From positions 62,001 through 126,000 of the forward strand of contig JFHB01000029.1 of assembly GCA_000729835.1 (NCBI GenBank): a stretch of DNA of 64,000 nucleotides, read 5' to 3'. The notes below the pieces were generated by a model. It did not search any database. It was given only the letters and a program-made list of their open reading frames with translations, and was not told the origin of the DNA. Source of the stretch: Atkinsonella hypoxylon. Taxonomy: Eukaryota; Ascomycota; Sordariomycetes; Hypocreales; Clavicipitaceae. The position numbers were made by a program, and so were the translations under genes. Of this stretch, positions 10,842 through 22,666 are shown one piece after another. Position 1 is the first letter of the stretch. Every line of letters begins with the position of its first letter.

Positions 10842-12740
10842 ATGGGTCAACAACAGCATTACCAGAATGGCTACAACCCGAATCAACAGTATCAGCAGCC
10901 CCAACCTCAAGGATACTACAACCAGGGCCAGGATCAAAATGGTTATCAGCATTATGGACCGCCTCCGCCGTATTCGTTCAATCCTCCCAAAGAGATGGAC
11001 CCGAACTACAATTTCGACCAGGCGTTCAAGCTTGAGAAGCCCAAGTGGAATGATCTTTGGGCAGGTATTCTGGTACGTTACAACGCTCCCATGCATCGAA
11101 GCTGAGGTGGCCTGTACTTGAATGTTAGGTACCGCGACAGAAGGCTCATTAATCCTGTGCAGCTCATCCTCTTCTTTGCTGGTTTCGTCGTCGTCTCCGC
11201 CATCACGATCAGAGGATATGTCACCGGTGCGCACGGCGGAGGAATTTATGGTAGTAATAACTCCTTTTCACTGAACAATAACACCATCATTTTGTTTGCA
11301 TTTGGCCTTGCTGTCGCATTCGTGCTCAGCTGGAGTTACCTCACGCTGGCGCGGCTCTTCCCTAAGCAGTTCATCTGGATCACTGGAATTTTAAACGTTG
11401 CATGGGCACTCGGAACAGCCGTCTTCTACTTGTACAAGAAATACTGGTCTGCTGGGATTGTCTTTCTCATTTTTGGCCTGTGAGTCTCGACCCCGTATAT
11501 TTGTACATTTCCAACCGTCTGGCCGTCACCTATATCCATCTGTCACCATGTATTCAGGACGATATCGAAACCAGCGAGTCTGTTTACTGATTGCTCAACA
11601 GCTTTACTGCCTTTGCCTTTTGGACCTGGATTCCTCGCATTCCCTTCTCGGCCCTGATGTTAAAGACGGCCATCAACGTGAGCAAGAAACACGGCCACGT
11701 ATATCTGGTGTCCTTGATCGGTGGAGTCATCGCCATCGCTGTAGCCGCTTGGTTTTCGGTTACTCTTACATCCATCTATGTTACTTACCAGCCGTCTGCG
11801 AAGAATCCGAAATGTGGTGCGAACGGCAGTGGTTGCAGCAAGGGCAAGGTTATAGGATTGATCGTGTTCGTCACCTTCACCATGTACTGGGTCTCCGAGT
11901 GGCTGAAGAACACTATTCACACTACAATAGCTGGTGTATACGGCGCTTGGTATTTTTCTCCTAACCAATTTCCCAAGGGAGCTACGCGCGGCTCCGCGAA
12001 GCGTGCTCTTACCTATAGCTTCGGTTCCATCAGCCTCGGAAGCTTGCTCATTGCCATTGTACAATTTCTTCGTCAACTCTGCTCTGTCGCTAGACAACAG
12101 TCTGCCGACAATGGGGGAATCGGCGGGTTCGTCGGCGTGGCATTTTTCTGTTTGCTTGAATGCTTAATCTCACTCTTAGTAGGTCTCCTCCTCCAACATC
12201 ATCATGGTACACTGCTAACAGACTAAGGAATGGCTGCTTGAATTCATCAATAAGTATGCTTTCTGTCACATTGCCTTATATGGCAAAGCATATTTCGCTG
12301 CAGCCCGCGACACATTCAACATGATGCGTGATAGAGGGTTAACAGCGCTCGTCAATGTAGGACGCCAAACCACTCTTGCATCTCTAATTAAGCGATGTGC
12401 TAATTAATATAACTTGCAGGATTGCCTGATTGGCCCCGTTCTCTCCATGGGATCGTTGTTTGTCGGATTCGCCACGGCTTTGTTGGCATATCTCTATCTT
12501 TTGTTTACCGATCCCGCTTACAATAAAGACGGAGGCTTCACGCCCGTCGTGATTGCGTTTGCCTTCTTGATTGGAACACAAGTATCGCTCATCATGACCA
12601 CTCCAATCTCCAGCGGCGTGGAGACGATATTCGTGGCGGCCGGCTGGGACCCCCAGGTGATGATCGAAAGCCATCGGGAGTTGTACCGAGAGATGGTCGC
12701 TGTGTACCCACAAGTTCAGCAAGCGATCCAAGTCCGCTGA
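10842..12740 (+). CDS. PNS1: Choline-transporter-like protein Pns1 (CTL family)
   Basis: Five exons read from splice sites: 10842-11072, 11163-11479, 11602-12178, 12228-12356 and 12420-12740, which join in frame to 524 residues, the usual size for Pns1. The N-tail is cytosolic and rich in Gln, Tyr and Pro (about 1-60). About ten membrane segments follow, with the family blocks FWTWIPRIPFS, KHGHVYLV, FGSISLGSL, LYGKAYF, VNDCLIGPVLSMG and ISSGVETIFVA. The family (SLC44/CTL) sits in the plasma membrane; mammalian members carry choline or ethanolamine, while yeast Pns1 has no firmly assigned substrate. Exon 4 uses an AAG acceptor (12225-12227), chosen because the CTAAC branch site is too close to the upstream CAG. 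The region upstream of 10842 carries no other gene for 2.5 kb. Confidence 0.92.
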
Positions 12741-14707
12741 GTAAAAATAGTAAAGTTTTTCGAGGTTGGTTGCTCGCGATGATGCAGACATTGTCTTGCA
12801 TAGTACGGAATAGCCAGGGTAATTTGACGCAGATGCGACGGGAAGTAGTTTGACTCTTTGTGCTGTGCTAGGCCTGAGACATTTTCATTGGCAGCCATCC
12901 AAGCGCTGCCGGAGGATGACCACCAGGAGGACTATGTCAATTCGCTTCAAGATCCTTGATTGGGACAAATATTATCTATAAATACTTTTATAAGCTTCTA
13001 CTGCGCTAACCCACTTGTGGCCCTTCCAAGAACATTACAAGCTCCTTTTTGATTGAAGGCTTTTCCACAAGCATTGCTGGCCATCGAATGCTCGCGATGT
13101 CACCGGTATATTGGAAAATTAGATCAGTCGTCGTGGCCGTTAGTGTTCAGATTCCCGCGTCCCGATGGCCGACGTGTGTATGCCGAGGGAGAGAGCTAGT
13201 TAGATCTGCTTATAAATAGGCTACGGACTTCTCAGGCTCTCTTAAGGAGACCCTAGCTAAGATAAGCGTTCCAAAAGCACAATAAGGGGAAGGGACCTAT
13301 ACACTTAGTATATAGTTAAAGGGAAAAGAGAGAGAGAGAAACCCCTTTCTTTTTCTCTTTATAACTATATTTGTTACAGGATAAACCACGAATCCGTAGG
13401 ACACACGGACACCTGATCCCAAACATGTATAGATGTGTCAGAAGCAACCGTCAAGTAGCTAGATTAATCATCAATCTTACATCTATCACATACATATCTT
13501 ACCAGTAGCTCCGAACAGGACCTGTGTCACGCCATATTATGACTCCTTTAACGTCACAACGAATCCGTCCGCTTCGCCGTCGGATTCACCCATTACGAGA
13601 CGATTCCGTCACGTAACAATAGTTCTCTTTATTAACGCTAGTTTATTATAGCTACTAAGCTAGTCTATCATATACTAGTTATCCTTTAAAGTTAACTATA
13701 AGAGTAAACGCGGACACGCTGCTTCCTCCGCAGGTTTAGCGGCATCGCTCGTTCGGGCAAGGCGCGCTCGCTGTTTTATGGCAAGCGCCTATTACGTGAC
13801 CCTCCGTATATTAGATGTGAACGTTTCTTGACCCCGTCCTGAAGGTATTATCTACATCTTCCTCCTTCACGCCTTGTCATTGGGCAGGTTCTTATTTCCT
13901 TCTCATGATACCAGCACATCTGCATCCCCACCCTTACGCCATTGCTAATGCATCCCGCTGAAGTGACGCCTTCGTCTCACCCTCGCTAGCGCAAGAGGTC
14001 CTCTGTCCCTTGAGTTTCCTGAACTTCAGCGGTATGATTTGTAGTACGAACTAGATTTATATAGATGAGCGCCAACACAGGTCAGCCGACGAACTTTGGT
14101 AATGGGACTTCCCCTTCTATGTCCGCTTGGCGCATTTCTTGAGTCGGCGTAGTGTGAAAGGATTCAGGGGCTGTGGATGATCGGCAGGCCTGAGCACGTA
14201 TTTCGGCATTATTATTGGCTTCGTGCGCTCGGAATTCGAAGCTGCCGGTGAAGATAACCTAATTGAGACTCGGGCTGGCTTCCCCGCCCGCCCGAGGTAG
14301 ACACACAACAGGGACCAACAGAGGACGCGTTATGCAACCTCCTTATGATATAATATACAACAGACCTCGCTTCTCCCCTGACTACGCTAGATGCTCCCTA
14401 GGGCATAAAACAGACGCTTTGTAAAGCGCCAGGCCTTAGAATGTCTCTGCTAGTAAAGTAAGAGCAATAAAGGTGACAGCCGGCCGCATCCAGTTAAATC
14501 AAGGCTTTAACGGAGAAGGGCTCTAGTTCAGTATGTAAGTTGTAGTTCAATAGTTAATCTCTGGGATTGATTCGGCAGACGAAAATGAGCCAGAGTCCAG
14601 ACGATATCTCAGCCACGAGAGGCGGTCACCAGCGGCAGGATTGAATTTGCGTCCCTTCACTCCAAACCTGCAATCCTTTAACTATAGTCCATCAGTCGGC
14701 CTTCGAC
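12741..14707. other. AT-rich, repeat-derived intergenic DNA
   Basis: No gene is supported. From about 13.2 to 13.7 kb the sequence is rich in TA, CTAG and TTATAACTATA words and GAGAGA tracts, as in repeat DNA altered by C-to-T mutation (RIP). It contains the candidate solo LTR listed separately. A small open frame at 14117-14308 on the minus strand has no recognisable content. The last 100 bp should hold the promoter of the APH-like gene. Confidence 0.45.
13372..13618. mobile_element. Candidate solo LTR (247 bp)
   Basis: The segment begins TGTTAC and ends GTAACA, a 6-bp inverted terminus with the TG...CA ends typical of LTRs. The flanking 5-mers are ATATT and ATAGT, a near-match to a 5-bp target duplication. 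Near both ends it holds short related words (CGAATCCGT, GGATTCAC/GATTCCGTC). Read on the minus strand it starts TGTTACGTGACGGAATCG, which resembles fungal gypsy-type LTR starts. No internal retroelement coding sequence lies next to it. A genome self-comparison would decide. Confidence 0.4.
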
Positions 14708-15586
14708 ATGAACCCTTACGAAGCCAACCCGGCAAAAATACCAACCAATGACCAATACTCCGACCTTCCACTTTATGGTCGATACCTCCCTGCTTCAGAC
14801 GACTTCCAGCCTGACCCCAAGCACATCAACTCGGTCTCGGAAGATTCGCTGAAGTACTGGGCCTCTGTACTTGACCTTTGCAATACTTCTAATAGAATAT
14901 ATGAGGGCTTGGAGGGGGATCGGGATGTGTTCGCTCTCGGTAGCGTTATCATCAAGTCAAGCCGTCTCCACGCTCGGCTTCAAGGCAGACGCGCAAGTCG
15001 AGACTTCTCCTATGCAAATGCAAACGAAGTGAAGGCAACTGCCCTGGCAAGAACTGTGATGAAAGATGTCAAAGTTCCCATCATCTATTTTGCAAGCAAG
15101 ATCAATGGGGGGGATGTCTTAGTGCAGGAGAGGATTGCCGGTGTCGGCCTCAACATCGCGTGGCAATATATTTCCGCGGCACAGAAACAACTGTTCAAAG
15201 AAGAAGCACGCGATATCTTGCGAAGCTTGGGCAAGGTCAAACCTCCTTCCTCAAGCACGACCCGATCCTATATCGTTGAAGATGTGGATCCTCAAGCACA
15301 TCGGGGCATCCGGAAGCTCGAGTACAAGATTATCTTCGGAGAAGATAATCGTGATCCGGATCTCTCATTTATGCATAACGACTTTGATCAATCGGACTGT
15401 ATTTTCAACAATGACAAGATCGTAGGGATTATCGACTGGGAGATGGCAGGTTACTTTGGGTGGAAGACAGCTGCTCAGGTGCATGTCAAGACCCGAGCCC
15501 CTCGGCGAGAGAACTTCGCAGCGCTCAATCTGTCCGAGGACGTTCTGAATGACAACCTTTTCTGGAACGATTTATATGAAGTCTAA
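14708..15586 (+). CDS. APH-family phosphotransferase-like protein
   Basis: A single exon of 292 residues with the aminoglycoside-phosphotransferase/choline-kinase-like fold seen in many fungal accessory proteins. Visible landmarks are a putative ATP-binding Lys in SVIIKSS (Lys 83), the hinge VLVQERIAG (138-145), the catalytic loop FMHNDFDQSDCIF (His 223, Asp 225) and the metal-binding block GIIDWEMAGYF (Asp 243). The loop normally has Asn six residues after the His; here it is Asp 229, which could weaken metal binding. The substrate is unknown; fungal members act on small molecules or have no known function. A decayed relative lies at 22.7 kb, so the family has probably been gained and lost here. 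The start is the first ATG, with no competing upstream Met in frame. Confidence 0.75.
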   Translation: MNPYEANPAKIPTNDQYSDLPLYGRYLPASDDFQPDPKHINSVSEDSLKYWASVLDLCNTSNRIYEGLEGDRDVFALGSVIIKSSRLHARLQGRRASRDFSYANANEVKATALARTVMKDVKVPIIYFASKINGGDVLVQERIAGVGLNIAWQYISAAQKQLFKEEARDILRSLGKVKPPSSSTTRSYIVEDVDPQAHRGIRKLEYKIIFGEDNRDPDLSFMHNDFDQSDCIFNNDKIVGIIDWEMAGYFGWKTAAQVHVKTRAPRRENFAALNLSEDVLNDNLFWNDLYEV

Positions 15587-16046
15587 CGGCGAAGCAAACA
15601 TAACTCCGACCACCCATCACATTGTCCTTCTACCCTTGACTCAAGAATCGAATATATCATGGCTAGATTGAAACCATTTCGATATGCAGCAGCTCCTTGA
15701 CGAACCGCATCCCACTTCACTTGTCAAGGACCAGCCCTTCAGCTGTTTCATCACATAACCGGGCTGCGTTCCGGGAATTGATGGCGGGATGGGATGACTT
15801 GCATAATCCTTTAGTTGCCCTCCATAATATGTCCAAGCAAGAGCGTACATTCCGTAGCAGTCAAAAGAGCTAAGCGTGAGAGTATTAGACTTTTCGAGTT
15901 CGGAGGGGATATTTATAACTAGAATCTGCTAATTCACACCGTGCCAAGCTTTGTAAATCTGTTACATTTAGACAGCCGTTAGCCGCTGCCCCCCTCGCCT
16001 AGCCAGCAATACCGACCAGTACTTTATCAACCAATCTTCAAAGCGG
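15587..16046. other. Intergenic, no gene seen
   Basis: 460 bp between convergent genes (APH-like on plus, kinase on minus). I see no feature beyond the presumed 3' ends of both transcripts. Confidence 0.5.
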
Positions 16047-17629
16047 TCACTGTAGCCACGGGTCTTTGAGCAATTCCCCCGCCGTTGGTCGGTCGCGAGG
16101 ATCCCAAGTTAAGGCTCTTCGGATGAAATTCAGAAACTTGGTTTTATCCTGAAGCTTAGTCTCCGCAGCTTCCAATGTCTTCTCTCTCGGTATGGGAACC
16201 GAGTTGCCCCAATTACCTGGACGCACATCCTTAGTAAGCCATGCCTGAGATGCACCCCCCTTCTTTGTTGGAACACCTACCTGCATCATCCCAGAAAATA
16301 CGAGCACGTTCCGGATTTAGCTCCAATAACTCCTTAGGTGGTGGGCCTAGAGCCGCTATGAGTTCAGAGAGATGGACGCTATCGGAAAAGCTGCCGTCGT
16401 CTTTTTTGGCGCTAAACAACGTTCTTCCTTCCTTCCAACAGGTCCCATGCCTATACGAGTGAGAAAAGAGAAAGATTTGACGCTAGCTGATGCCATGATT
16501 ACTTACTGTGAGACCGACACTCCATATATCAACCGGATAACTCCACCGAATCCACAGCATGGTCTCTGGGGCACGGTACATGACGGGCATAATATCTCCG
16601 GCATGCGGCCCTGGTCCCAGCCGAGCCTCTCCGAAATCTGAGAGAAGGAGAGGCCCTACCTTGGGTTTCATCAAGCGAGAAGAATAAATCGTTCTCCCAA
16701 TGAGCTCTTTTCGAGAAACCGGGTTCGTCATTTCGCTATCTTCAAGCGTCTTGAACATGGAATTGTCTTCCGCTCCAAGGAGGAGATTTCCAGGATGGAC
16801 ATCTGTCATATTCAAGACAAATCAGTCGTGATAAGCATCCGATATAAACATCTTGTGAGAGATCAGGGCCATCCATACCTGTGTGCACTGCCTGAACTTG
16901 GCTGTGTAAGAAATCGAGACTCAGGAGCAGCTCTCTTATCCCGCTTCTCACAAAGTCTTCATCAAATCCTCGCCCCCGCATAAATACCAAGTCCATATCA
17001 CGCAAACTCATCTGCGACGCTTGAAGGACGAGGGCGATGTGATTACCATGGGGTCCGTCGATCTGAAAATGCCCGAGCAGCTTCCGGATGTTACCCGCCC
17101 CAAGATGCTTGCTGGGTAAAATGGTGTTGAGTTTCTCATAAAAGGGTCTTTCCCGATGCCGTGCCGAATTATGTATGTAGATTTTGAGGGCAACGTAAAG
17201 ATGATCTCTGTGCCACGTGATTAATCCTCTATGGGCGGGGAGTGGAAATTGGCGCGTGCGACTCACTGCAGATCTCGAGCCAACCAAATGGTGGAGGAGG
17301 AACCATAACCCAACTTGGCAACAGTCTGGAATCTGCCGTTGAATATTTCGCCCAATTGGACTGGGTAAAAATGCTCAACATGGTACTCACTCAGGCAGCA
17401 GTTCTTCCTCGACTAGGTGGTCTTTCTCAATGACATCGAACCCGTAAGATGGAAACGCCCGAGGTTCTGACCGGGAGCGGATCCATGCCAGCAGTCCAAA
17501 CTTGCGAGCTAGAAGTTGGGCTCTTCGGATGGTCTCCATTGGTATGCGATGCTGGTTACCCCAGGGCAGTGCATGACACCGGAGGCAGCACTTTACAAAA
17601 GATGTCCGTGATGTTAATGAAGGACGCAT
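16047..17629 (-). pseudogene. SRPK-like serine/threonine kinase gene broken by a 4-nt duplication
   Basis: Read on the minus strand, exons are 17629 to 17267 (carrying the lesion), 17207-16879, 16802-16507, 16450-16281 and 16216-16047, each with GT-AG introns of 56-76 nt. The product would be a fungal SRPK-like kinase of about 400 residues. It keeps the Gly loop (LGYGSSSTIW), VALK lysine, catalytic loop (VHTDVHPGN), DFG (SDFGEARL), APE (YRAPETM) and the C-terminal RPTAGELLKDPWL block. At about 17386-17394 the plus strand reads ACTCACTCA, a tandem duplication of 4 nt. It shifts the frame and gives an in-frame TGA just after the VEEELLPE segment. No intron of acceptable length removes it; the only option there would be 30 nt. 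Everything else looks intact, so this is either a very young null allele or a sequencing error. Confidence 0.7.
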
Positions 17630-18502
17630 GCCTGATCGTAGCTTGATAGTAGCTTGAGCACGGCAGTATCAGTAAAATCCTGTCAATTAGCGGCTTTCGG
17701 TCCCAGCAATAGGTTCCAAATGCGTTCATGTCCCTCTTTCCAGTCCATGTAATTCAATGTCGTTAAGTGTGTAATTTAGTCGCTACGAACCAGGCCACCA
17801 GGCCGCAAGACCCGGTAGTCAGCATCTGGGCTGGAGTGTCTGGCTGGTGCTTGCTTGTAGGAGGGATTGTCTGAACAACAGTGTAAATACCCAGGTAGCG
17901 TGATTAATAGATACTTCTCCTCGCATTGTTGGGGCTAAAATAAGTTTTCTGACGAGGTGGACGATGCAAGTCTCGTGACTGTGGTGCTTAGCTTGGGGTG
18001 TGCGCGTAAGATAAGGGGTAGATAAGGCGCACAGTCGAGGAAATCCTTCCTCGAGCAACCAGGCCATCGAGTCAATCATCAGCATCATCAATTTTGACCC
18101 TTTGACTTCCATTCCCACTGCATAACTGCTCACAAATAATTCGAGTTACTACAACAAAGCTCACAGGCTGGTGGGCTACATACAAACACTGAGCCGTATA
18201 CACGGGAGTGCTCATTCTCATACCACGGACAAACCATTGATGATCAACCAAGTTTTTATCTTCGCCTCAGCCATCATTTGTCTCATTAGCGACTATCCGC
18301 GGCGGCTGTTATTGACCCATGATTTGAATGCAGGATTACTGTCTGGGAAGGAGCATGTCTGCGACTGCTCACGTGATGCCCCCAAGATGTACACTTGGTA
18401 GCTACACCGGGAATGCATCAACAGCTTCAAGATCGCCTTTTAGTGATAAGCGAACTGTTGCACTGGCTCTAGTACCAGCTGTTTTTTTTACGCTCTGGAG
18501 CT
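17630..18502. other. Intergenic, no gene seen
   Basis: About 870 bp between the broken kinase and the 3' end of the monooxygenase. The ORFs here (for example 17819-18133 minus) show no family features. Confidence 0.45.
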
Positions 18503-20287
18503 TCAGATACTGCGCCCAGCGTCAAGGTTTCCGTAGCCCCTGGCGCCACTCAAGAGCCGCTTCTCTATCTCCATAAACGCCTTTGGGAGATTGATGCCAA
18601 TGCCCAAAAACACAAAGACAGCCCATTTCCAGCGGAAAGGATTGAAGCCAACACAGAATACGAACCACCAGACCAGTTCAAGGTACGTGAAGAAGTCAAA
18701 TGCACCCGTGGGGCTTGCCCTCTTCAGGAGCTTGGTCATGTCTATCCAGCGCTCCATCCAGTACGTACTCGGTCGCGTAAGAGGATCAACGAGAAACATG
18801 AGCAGAATTCTCGTGTATATACCGATATGAATATGTCCGACTGTTCTGCACATATACTCAGAATACGTCCTGCACAATAGCACGAAAAGCATTCGACTTA
18901 CCCGATCGCCGAGATATAAGTACAGTTAATTGCCGAAACGGATGGGTGAACTGGTGGGAATGTCTGTAAGTACCAGTTCGGTGGACCGTACGGCTCCGTG
19001 AAGCAATCGTTGGGAAGAAACGACAGCGAAGGTCTTTGGAAGCCGGTAGCCATGACGATAATGTCGGCGTCAACTACCTCTTGGTGGCCAGGACCACCCT
19101 TGGGAACACCCTTGGCCCGTCGGTTGACCTGCACGCCGTTCTCTACCAAGCTCTCAATATCGCCGCGAATCCACTCGACTTTGCCATTGCGAAGCTTGCC
19201 CATGATGTCCGAATTGACCATAGGCGTGTCCATGAAAAGTCCCTTTTCGGCGGGGGCAATGTCCTCGAGGTCACGGTAGAAAAGCTTCTTCAGCAGGAAC
19301 TCGGGTATGAAAGAGAAAAGCGTCTCTCGGCCAAAGATGTTCAGTGCCAAAAGGATATCGACAATGACATTGCGGGGAATAATCCATTTATCCGAGCGTG
19401 AAATCACGGACACTTTCGCCGCGTCGGCAGCGGCAGCAAATTCGAGAGCCTCAACAGCAGACGCACCCCCACCGATGATTGCGATGGATTTCCCCTTGGC
19501 GTTTTTGCTGCATCCTGCATTAGATCGCTTTCTTTTTGCATGACTCTGCCCCTAATAGATCAACTTACCCGGTCAATTGACTGCTGTGGTAGATTTCGCC
19601 CTTGAACCGACCCATTCCTGGAAGGTGCGGCATCTTGGGGTCGCCACAGGTGCCCACCGCAGCGATCAAGCCCTCAAACCGGCCATTGGAAGGATCGTTG
19701 ATAATCCAGCGACCCTGGTTATCCTGATAGGCCCGATTCACCTTGAAGTTGAACCTGGTCTTATTCTGAAGACGGTAGCGCTTCCAAAGCTCCGTGACTT
19801 GCTCGAGGATTTGCTGGCGATCGGGGTAGCCGCGCTCCCACTTCACTGAAGGGTGAAACCTGTGAGACGAATCAGTTTACCTGATGCAGGCCAGATTTAT
19901 GTCGAAAGCCTGGCCATACCGATACATGAGGCTATGGATTTGCAAAGCGGAGGTTTCATTGACGTGCTGCGGATTTTTCATTTTCTTAGTTTTTGCGATT
20001 GCGACTGTTTCTGGTCATGGAAAGCTTACACTCCAGATGCCGCCAAGATTGGACTTTCCGCCCTTCTCAAATATTACTACGTCGAATCCATGGCCGACGC
20101 AGTGAGCTGCAGCTGTGATGCCCGTGATTCCTGCTCCAATGATGGCGATCCGTGGGCGTGAAAGCTCAGCATCCGCCTTGGGCGGGTTTGGCGAAAAGGT
20201 AACGCTGATGATGACCCATTGTATGATCTGGTAGATGAAGAGCAGCGGGTTCAGGAGCGGGTTCACGAGCTGCGATTGGGACGACAT
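18503..20287 (-). CDS. FAD-dependent monooxygenase (FMO-like), membrane-anchored
   Basis: Five exons on the minus strand (20287-20030, 19966-19881, 19859-19569, 19507-18902 and 18869-18503) join in frame to 535 residues. The N-terminus has a hydrophobic stretch (about 8-30). Then come the FAD motif IAIIGAGITG, GGIWS, the FMO-type segment FKGEIYHSSQL, the NADPH motif IAIIGGGASA and the ATG block IVMATGFQRP. A hydrophobic C-terminal region (FDFFTYLELVWWFVFCVGF) suggests membrane attachment. Such enzymes insert one oxygen into soft nucleophiles or carry out Baeyer-Villiger-like steps. The substrate is unknown. It is transcribed away from the NTF2-like gene across a 783-bp shared upstream region. 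The first exon frame is open further upstream to a Met at 20416; the start at 20287 (MSSQSQ) is preferred because it precedes the natural N-terminus of FMO relatives. Confidence 0.85.
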
Positions 20288-21070
20288 TTTTGGCTTCTGA
20301 GCAGAAGCACTTGCCGCTCTTGCGAATACGGAAAATCGAAGAAAAAATGAGAAGATGGAACACAATGCCCACATAAAGGGAGACCTGAAATCAACATGGC
20401 CCGTCTCATGCAGCATGCAACCACCTGTTGCACATGCTTGTTCATCAAGCGCCTCAATTGAGTTAGGATTTTATCTTTCATGGCTGTCAGGAAACGGCCG
20501 CCGCCAATTATATCCCAGCACTGTCCGTGCCACACCAGCGCTGTACGCCTGGTCAAGTCCCGGATGGGCCGCACCGCCCCCACGTCACGGATATGCATAA
20601 TCCAGGCCGCCATGACGTCGATATGTGGTCAATTTAGCACGTGTAAATCGTAATGCAGTTGTCATGGTGGCATGACGGCGTGACGGCAGGGCATTGCGTC
20701 GTCGGGAAAGAGACCGACGAGCAATGGCACACTTGTCTGGGTGGCAGAGGCTCTTCATTGGTAGCGGATTGCTGGCGAACCTGGGCTTGTGAAAGTGGAA
20801 TGCTCGAACGTGGGCTGTTCTTGGCTGCGATCGCCATCTGCTCTGCGCCAGGGACAAGCGCGAATGCTGAGAGCCAGCTTTTTGACCACTTCTTCCACGA
20901 GAGATTATTTCCTTTCCCGTGACGGTCTGTCTACCCTAGGAACGGAGATTTTGCTTCCCTTTCTTGCTGGTGAAAATTGGTGGTCTGCGAAACCCCGACT
21001 CTGTCATTCACTTCTCTTCACATCCCATCCAGCGCCGAACACCCCCATTTCGTCCTCATCCTGATTGACA
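20288..21070. promoter_or_regulatory. Divergent promoter region, monooxygenase / NTF2-like gene
   Basis: 783 bp between two divergently transcribed starts. It is GC-richer than other intergenic DNA and has no supported gene. CT-rich stretches lie just before 21071 (CTTCTCTTCACATCCCATCC), as is usual upstream of fungal starts. A shared promoter is inferred from orientation only. Confidence 0.45.
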
Positions 21071-21795
21071 ATGGAGCACCCAGGTAAAATTCTCAATGCA
21101 AATTCGTCTTCATGGCTCATCTTCACCAACTAACCACCACTTCAGTACGCGAAGTTGCATCTCTCATCACCACTCTTACGACCGGGTCTCCGCAGCAGCA
21201 ACAAGACACCCTCTCCGAGTACTTCCTCAGCGACGCCTCCTTCACCCACCCATTCTGCCGCGTACCGTCGTTCAAGAAAGGCACCGTTCCCTTCGCGCTC
21301 AACCTAGACTCCAGATGGGTCCTGCTCTGCATCTACCGCTGGTACCGGACCCTCAGTCCAAACATCGACGTCACAGTTGATTCGGCCGTCTTCGACCAGA
21401 GGAGCGGCCAGCTCTTCGTCAACATCCGCCAGACATTCGCCGTCTTCTTCATCCCCTTCTATAAGGCGCGCGTTCGCCTCGTCACTGTCCTGGACTTGAA
21501 GCAACGCACGTCGTGGCCGGCTGACGAGACGGTGTCGCGCGCCACAATCACTGAGAGCCGCGAGCCGGCTCCTCTGTCTGGACCGGGTCAGGAGCGCGCA
21601 AGGTACTACATTGCTAAGCAAGAGGATTTCTACCAGATGAATGACTGCGTTCAAATTCTTGTGCCCCGCGTCGGACAGTACCTGTGGCTGCTGTGGCAGC
21701 TTTTCAGCACGTTCTTGTGCGTGCTGGGTGCAGTGTTGTTTCTCCCGCTGTACTGCCTTTTGAATAGTAGTAAGACGGCGAAGCACGTGGCGTAG
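21071..21795 (+). CDS. SigF-like NTF2-like domain protein
   Basis: Two exons: 21071-21083 (ATGGAGCACCCAG) and 21146-21795, joined in frame to 220 residues. The minimal first exon is supported by a GTAAAA donor, a TTCAG acceptor and preservation of frame. The body (SEYFLSDASFTHPFCRVPSF...WYRTLSPNI...FDQRSGQLFVNIRQTF) matches the fungal family annotated as SigF-like NTF2-like, a cone-shaped alpha+beta fold of unknown role. The C-terminus has a strong hydrophobic helix of about 30 residues (LWLLWQLFSTFLCVLGAVLF), so the protein is probably tail-anchored. Its divergent neighbour is the monooxygenase. Function is not known from sequence. Confidence 0.75.
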
Positions 21796-22666
21796 TGATA
21801 GCCATTACCTGTACGGGAGAAACGAGAGATGTCTAGTCGTATCATGTGCTTTTTAAAACTCGCAAACTAGGAATCGTCCTAGCGCGGTAACGTTACAATG
21901 TTTGCCCTTCAGATGCCGAGCAGTGGTTCTTAAGACATGTGGGAAAATCGCGCAGATCGTCAGCTTCTGAACAGAATTTAATTGCGAGTTACGGCGGTAC
22001 ATAGTCCTACACCAAGTAATGCAACGCACTGTATCAAAGTAAACCAAAGTGTAGCGAGGCATATCTTATGATTCCATGGATTCTGCTGTGCAACGGTAAG
22101 TCGGTCCGCGTCGTTGCAGCCTGGGGCCATTGGGGGAAGTGCAGCGTCCCTATCGAATGCTGAGAACTTGTAGAGCAGGAGTACAAAGTGCAGAAGTTCT
22201 TTCGATTATTTGAATTACTGCAAGTTTGCTAAATTCCACGACACAACTTGATGCCCATGCTATAGGAAACCCCAGCTCCCTCAGTCATCCGTCTTTGGCT
22301 TCTGTTATACGTCACGCTTCTTCTTCCGACATTGATTAGAACCCGTTGAACCCAAAGAACGGCGAGCGCGGAATTCGGCGCGCTTGGACTGTACCATCTA
22401 AGCTACACCTACCTTCACGCGCTGCTCTGATTTGATGTAAGATCCGTGTAAAAATCACCAATTGAAAAAAAGCCCTCTCAGCATATGATTTCTTGGATTG
22501 ACTCTTATCTCACTTAGGCCTGGTAAATGTCTCATGAACATCATGTCTAACAGAGCGTTCTAAACAATTGATCAGAGAAGAATATATACTCCAACGCCTT
22601 GTAGTCAGCAACGATCGCTAAGCTCTGACTAGAATTCCGGGCGACTCGCGATGGTAGGTAGGTCCC
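21796..22666. other. Intergenic, no gene supported
   Basis: About 870 bp. A minus-strand stretch near 22.33-22.41 kb resembles a tRNA A box, but no tRNA can be folded (see rejected list). Nothing else stands out. Confidence 0.4.

Noticed and set aside
12213..12220. CAG acceptor in PNS1 intron 3 (two codons upstream of the chosen AAG)
   Set aside because: It lies within a few bases of the CTAAC branch site; the AAG at 12225-12227 gives the usual spacing and the family sequence. Both keep frame, so this is a preference, not proof.
17360..17391. A 30-nt GTGAGT...CCCAG segment as an intron that would bypass the kinase lesion
   Set aside because: Far shorter than any other intron here (48 nt or more), and removing it does not restore the correct frame.
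22330..22410. tRNA-like A box (TAGCTTAGATGG) on the minus strand
   Set aside because: The expected 3' acceptor strand and a matching T arm are missing, so no cloverleaf forms.
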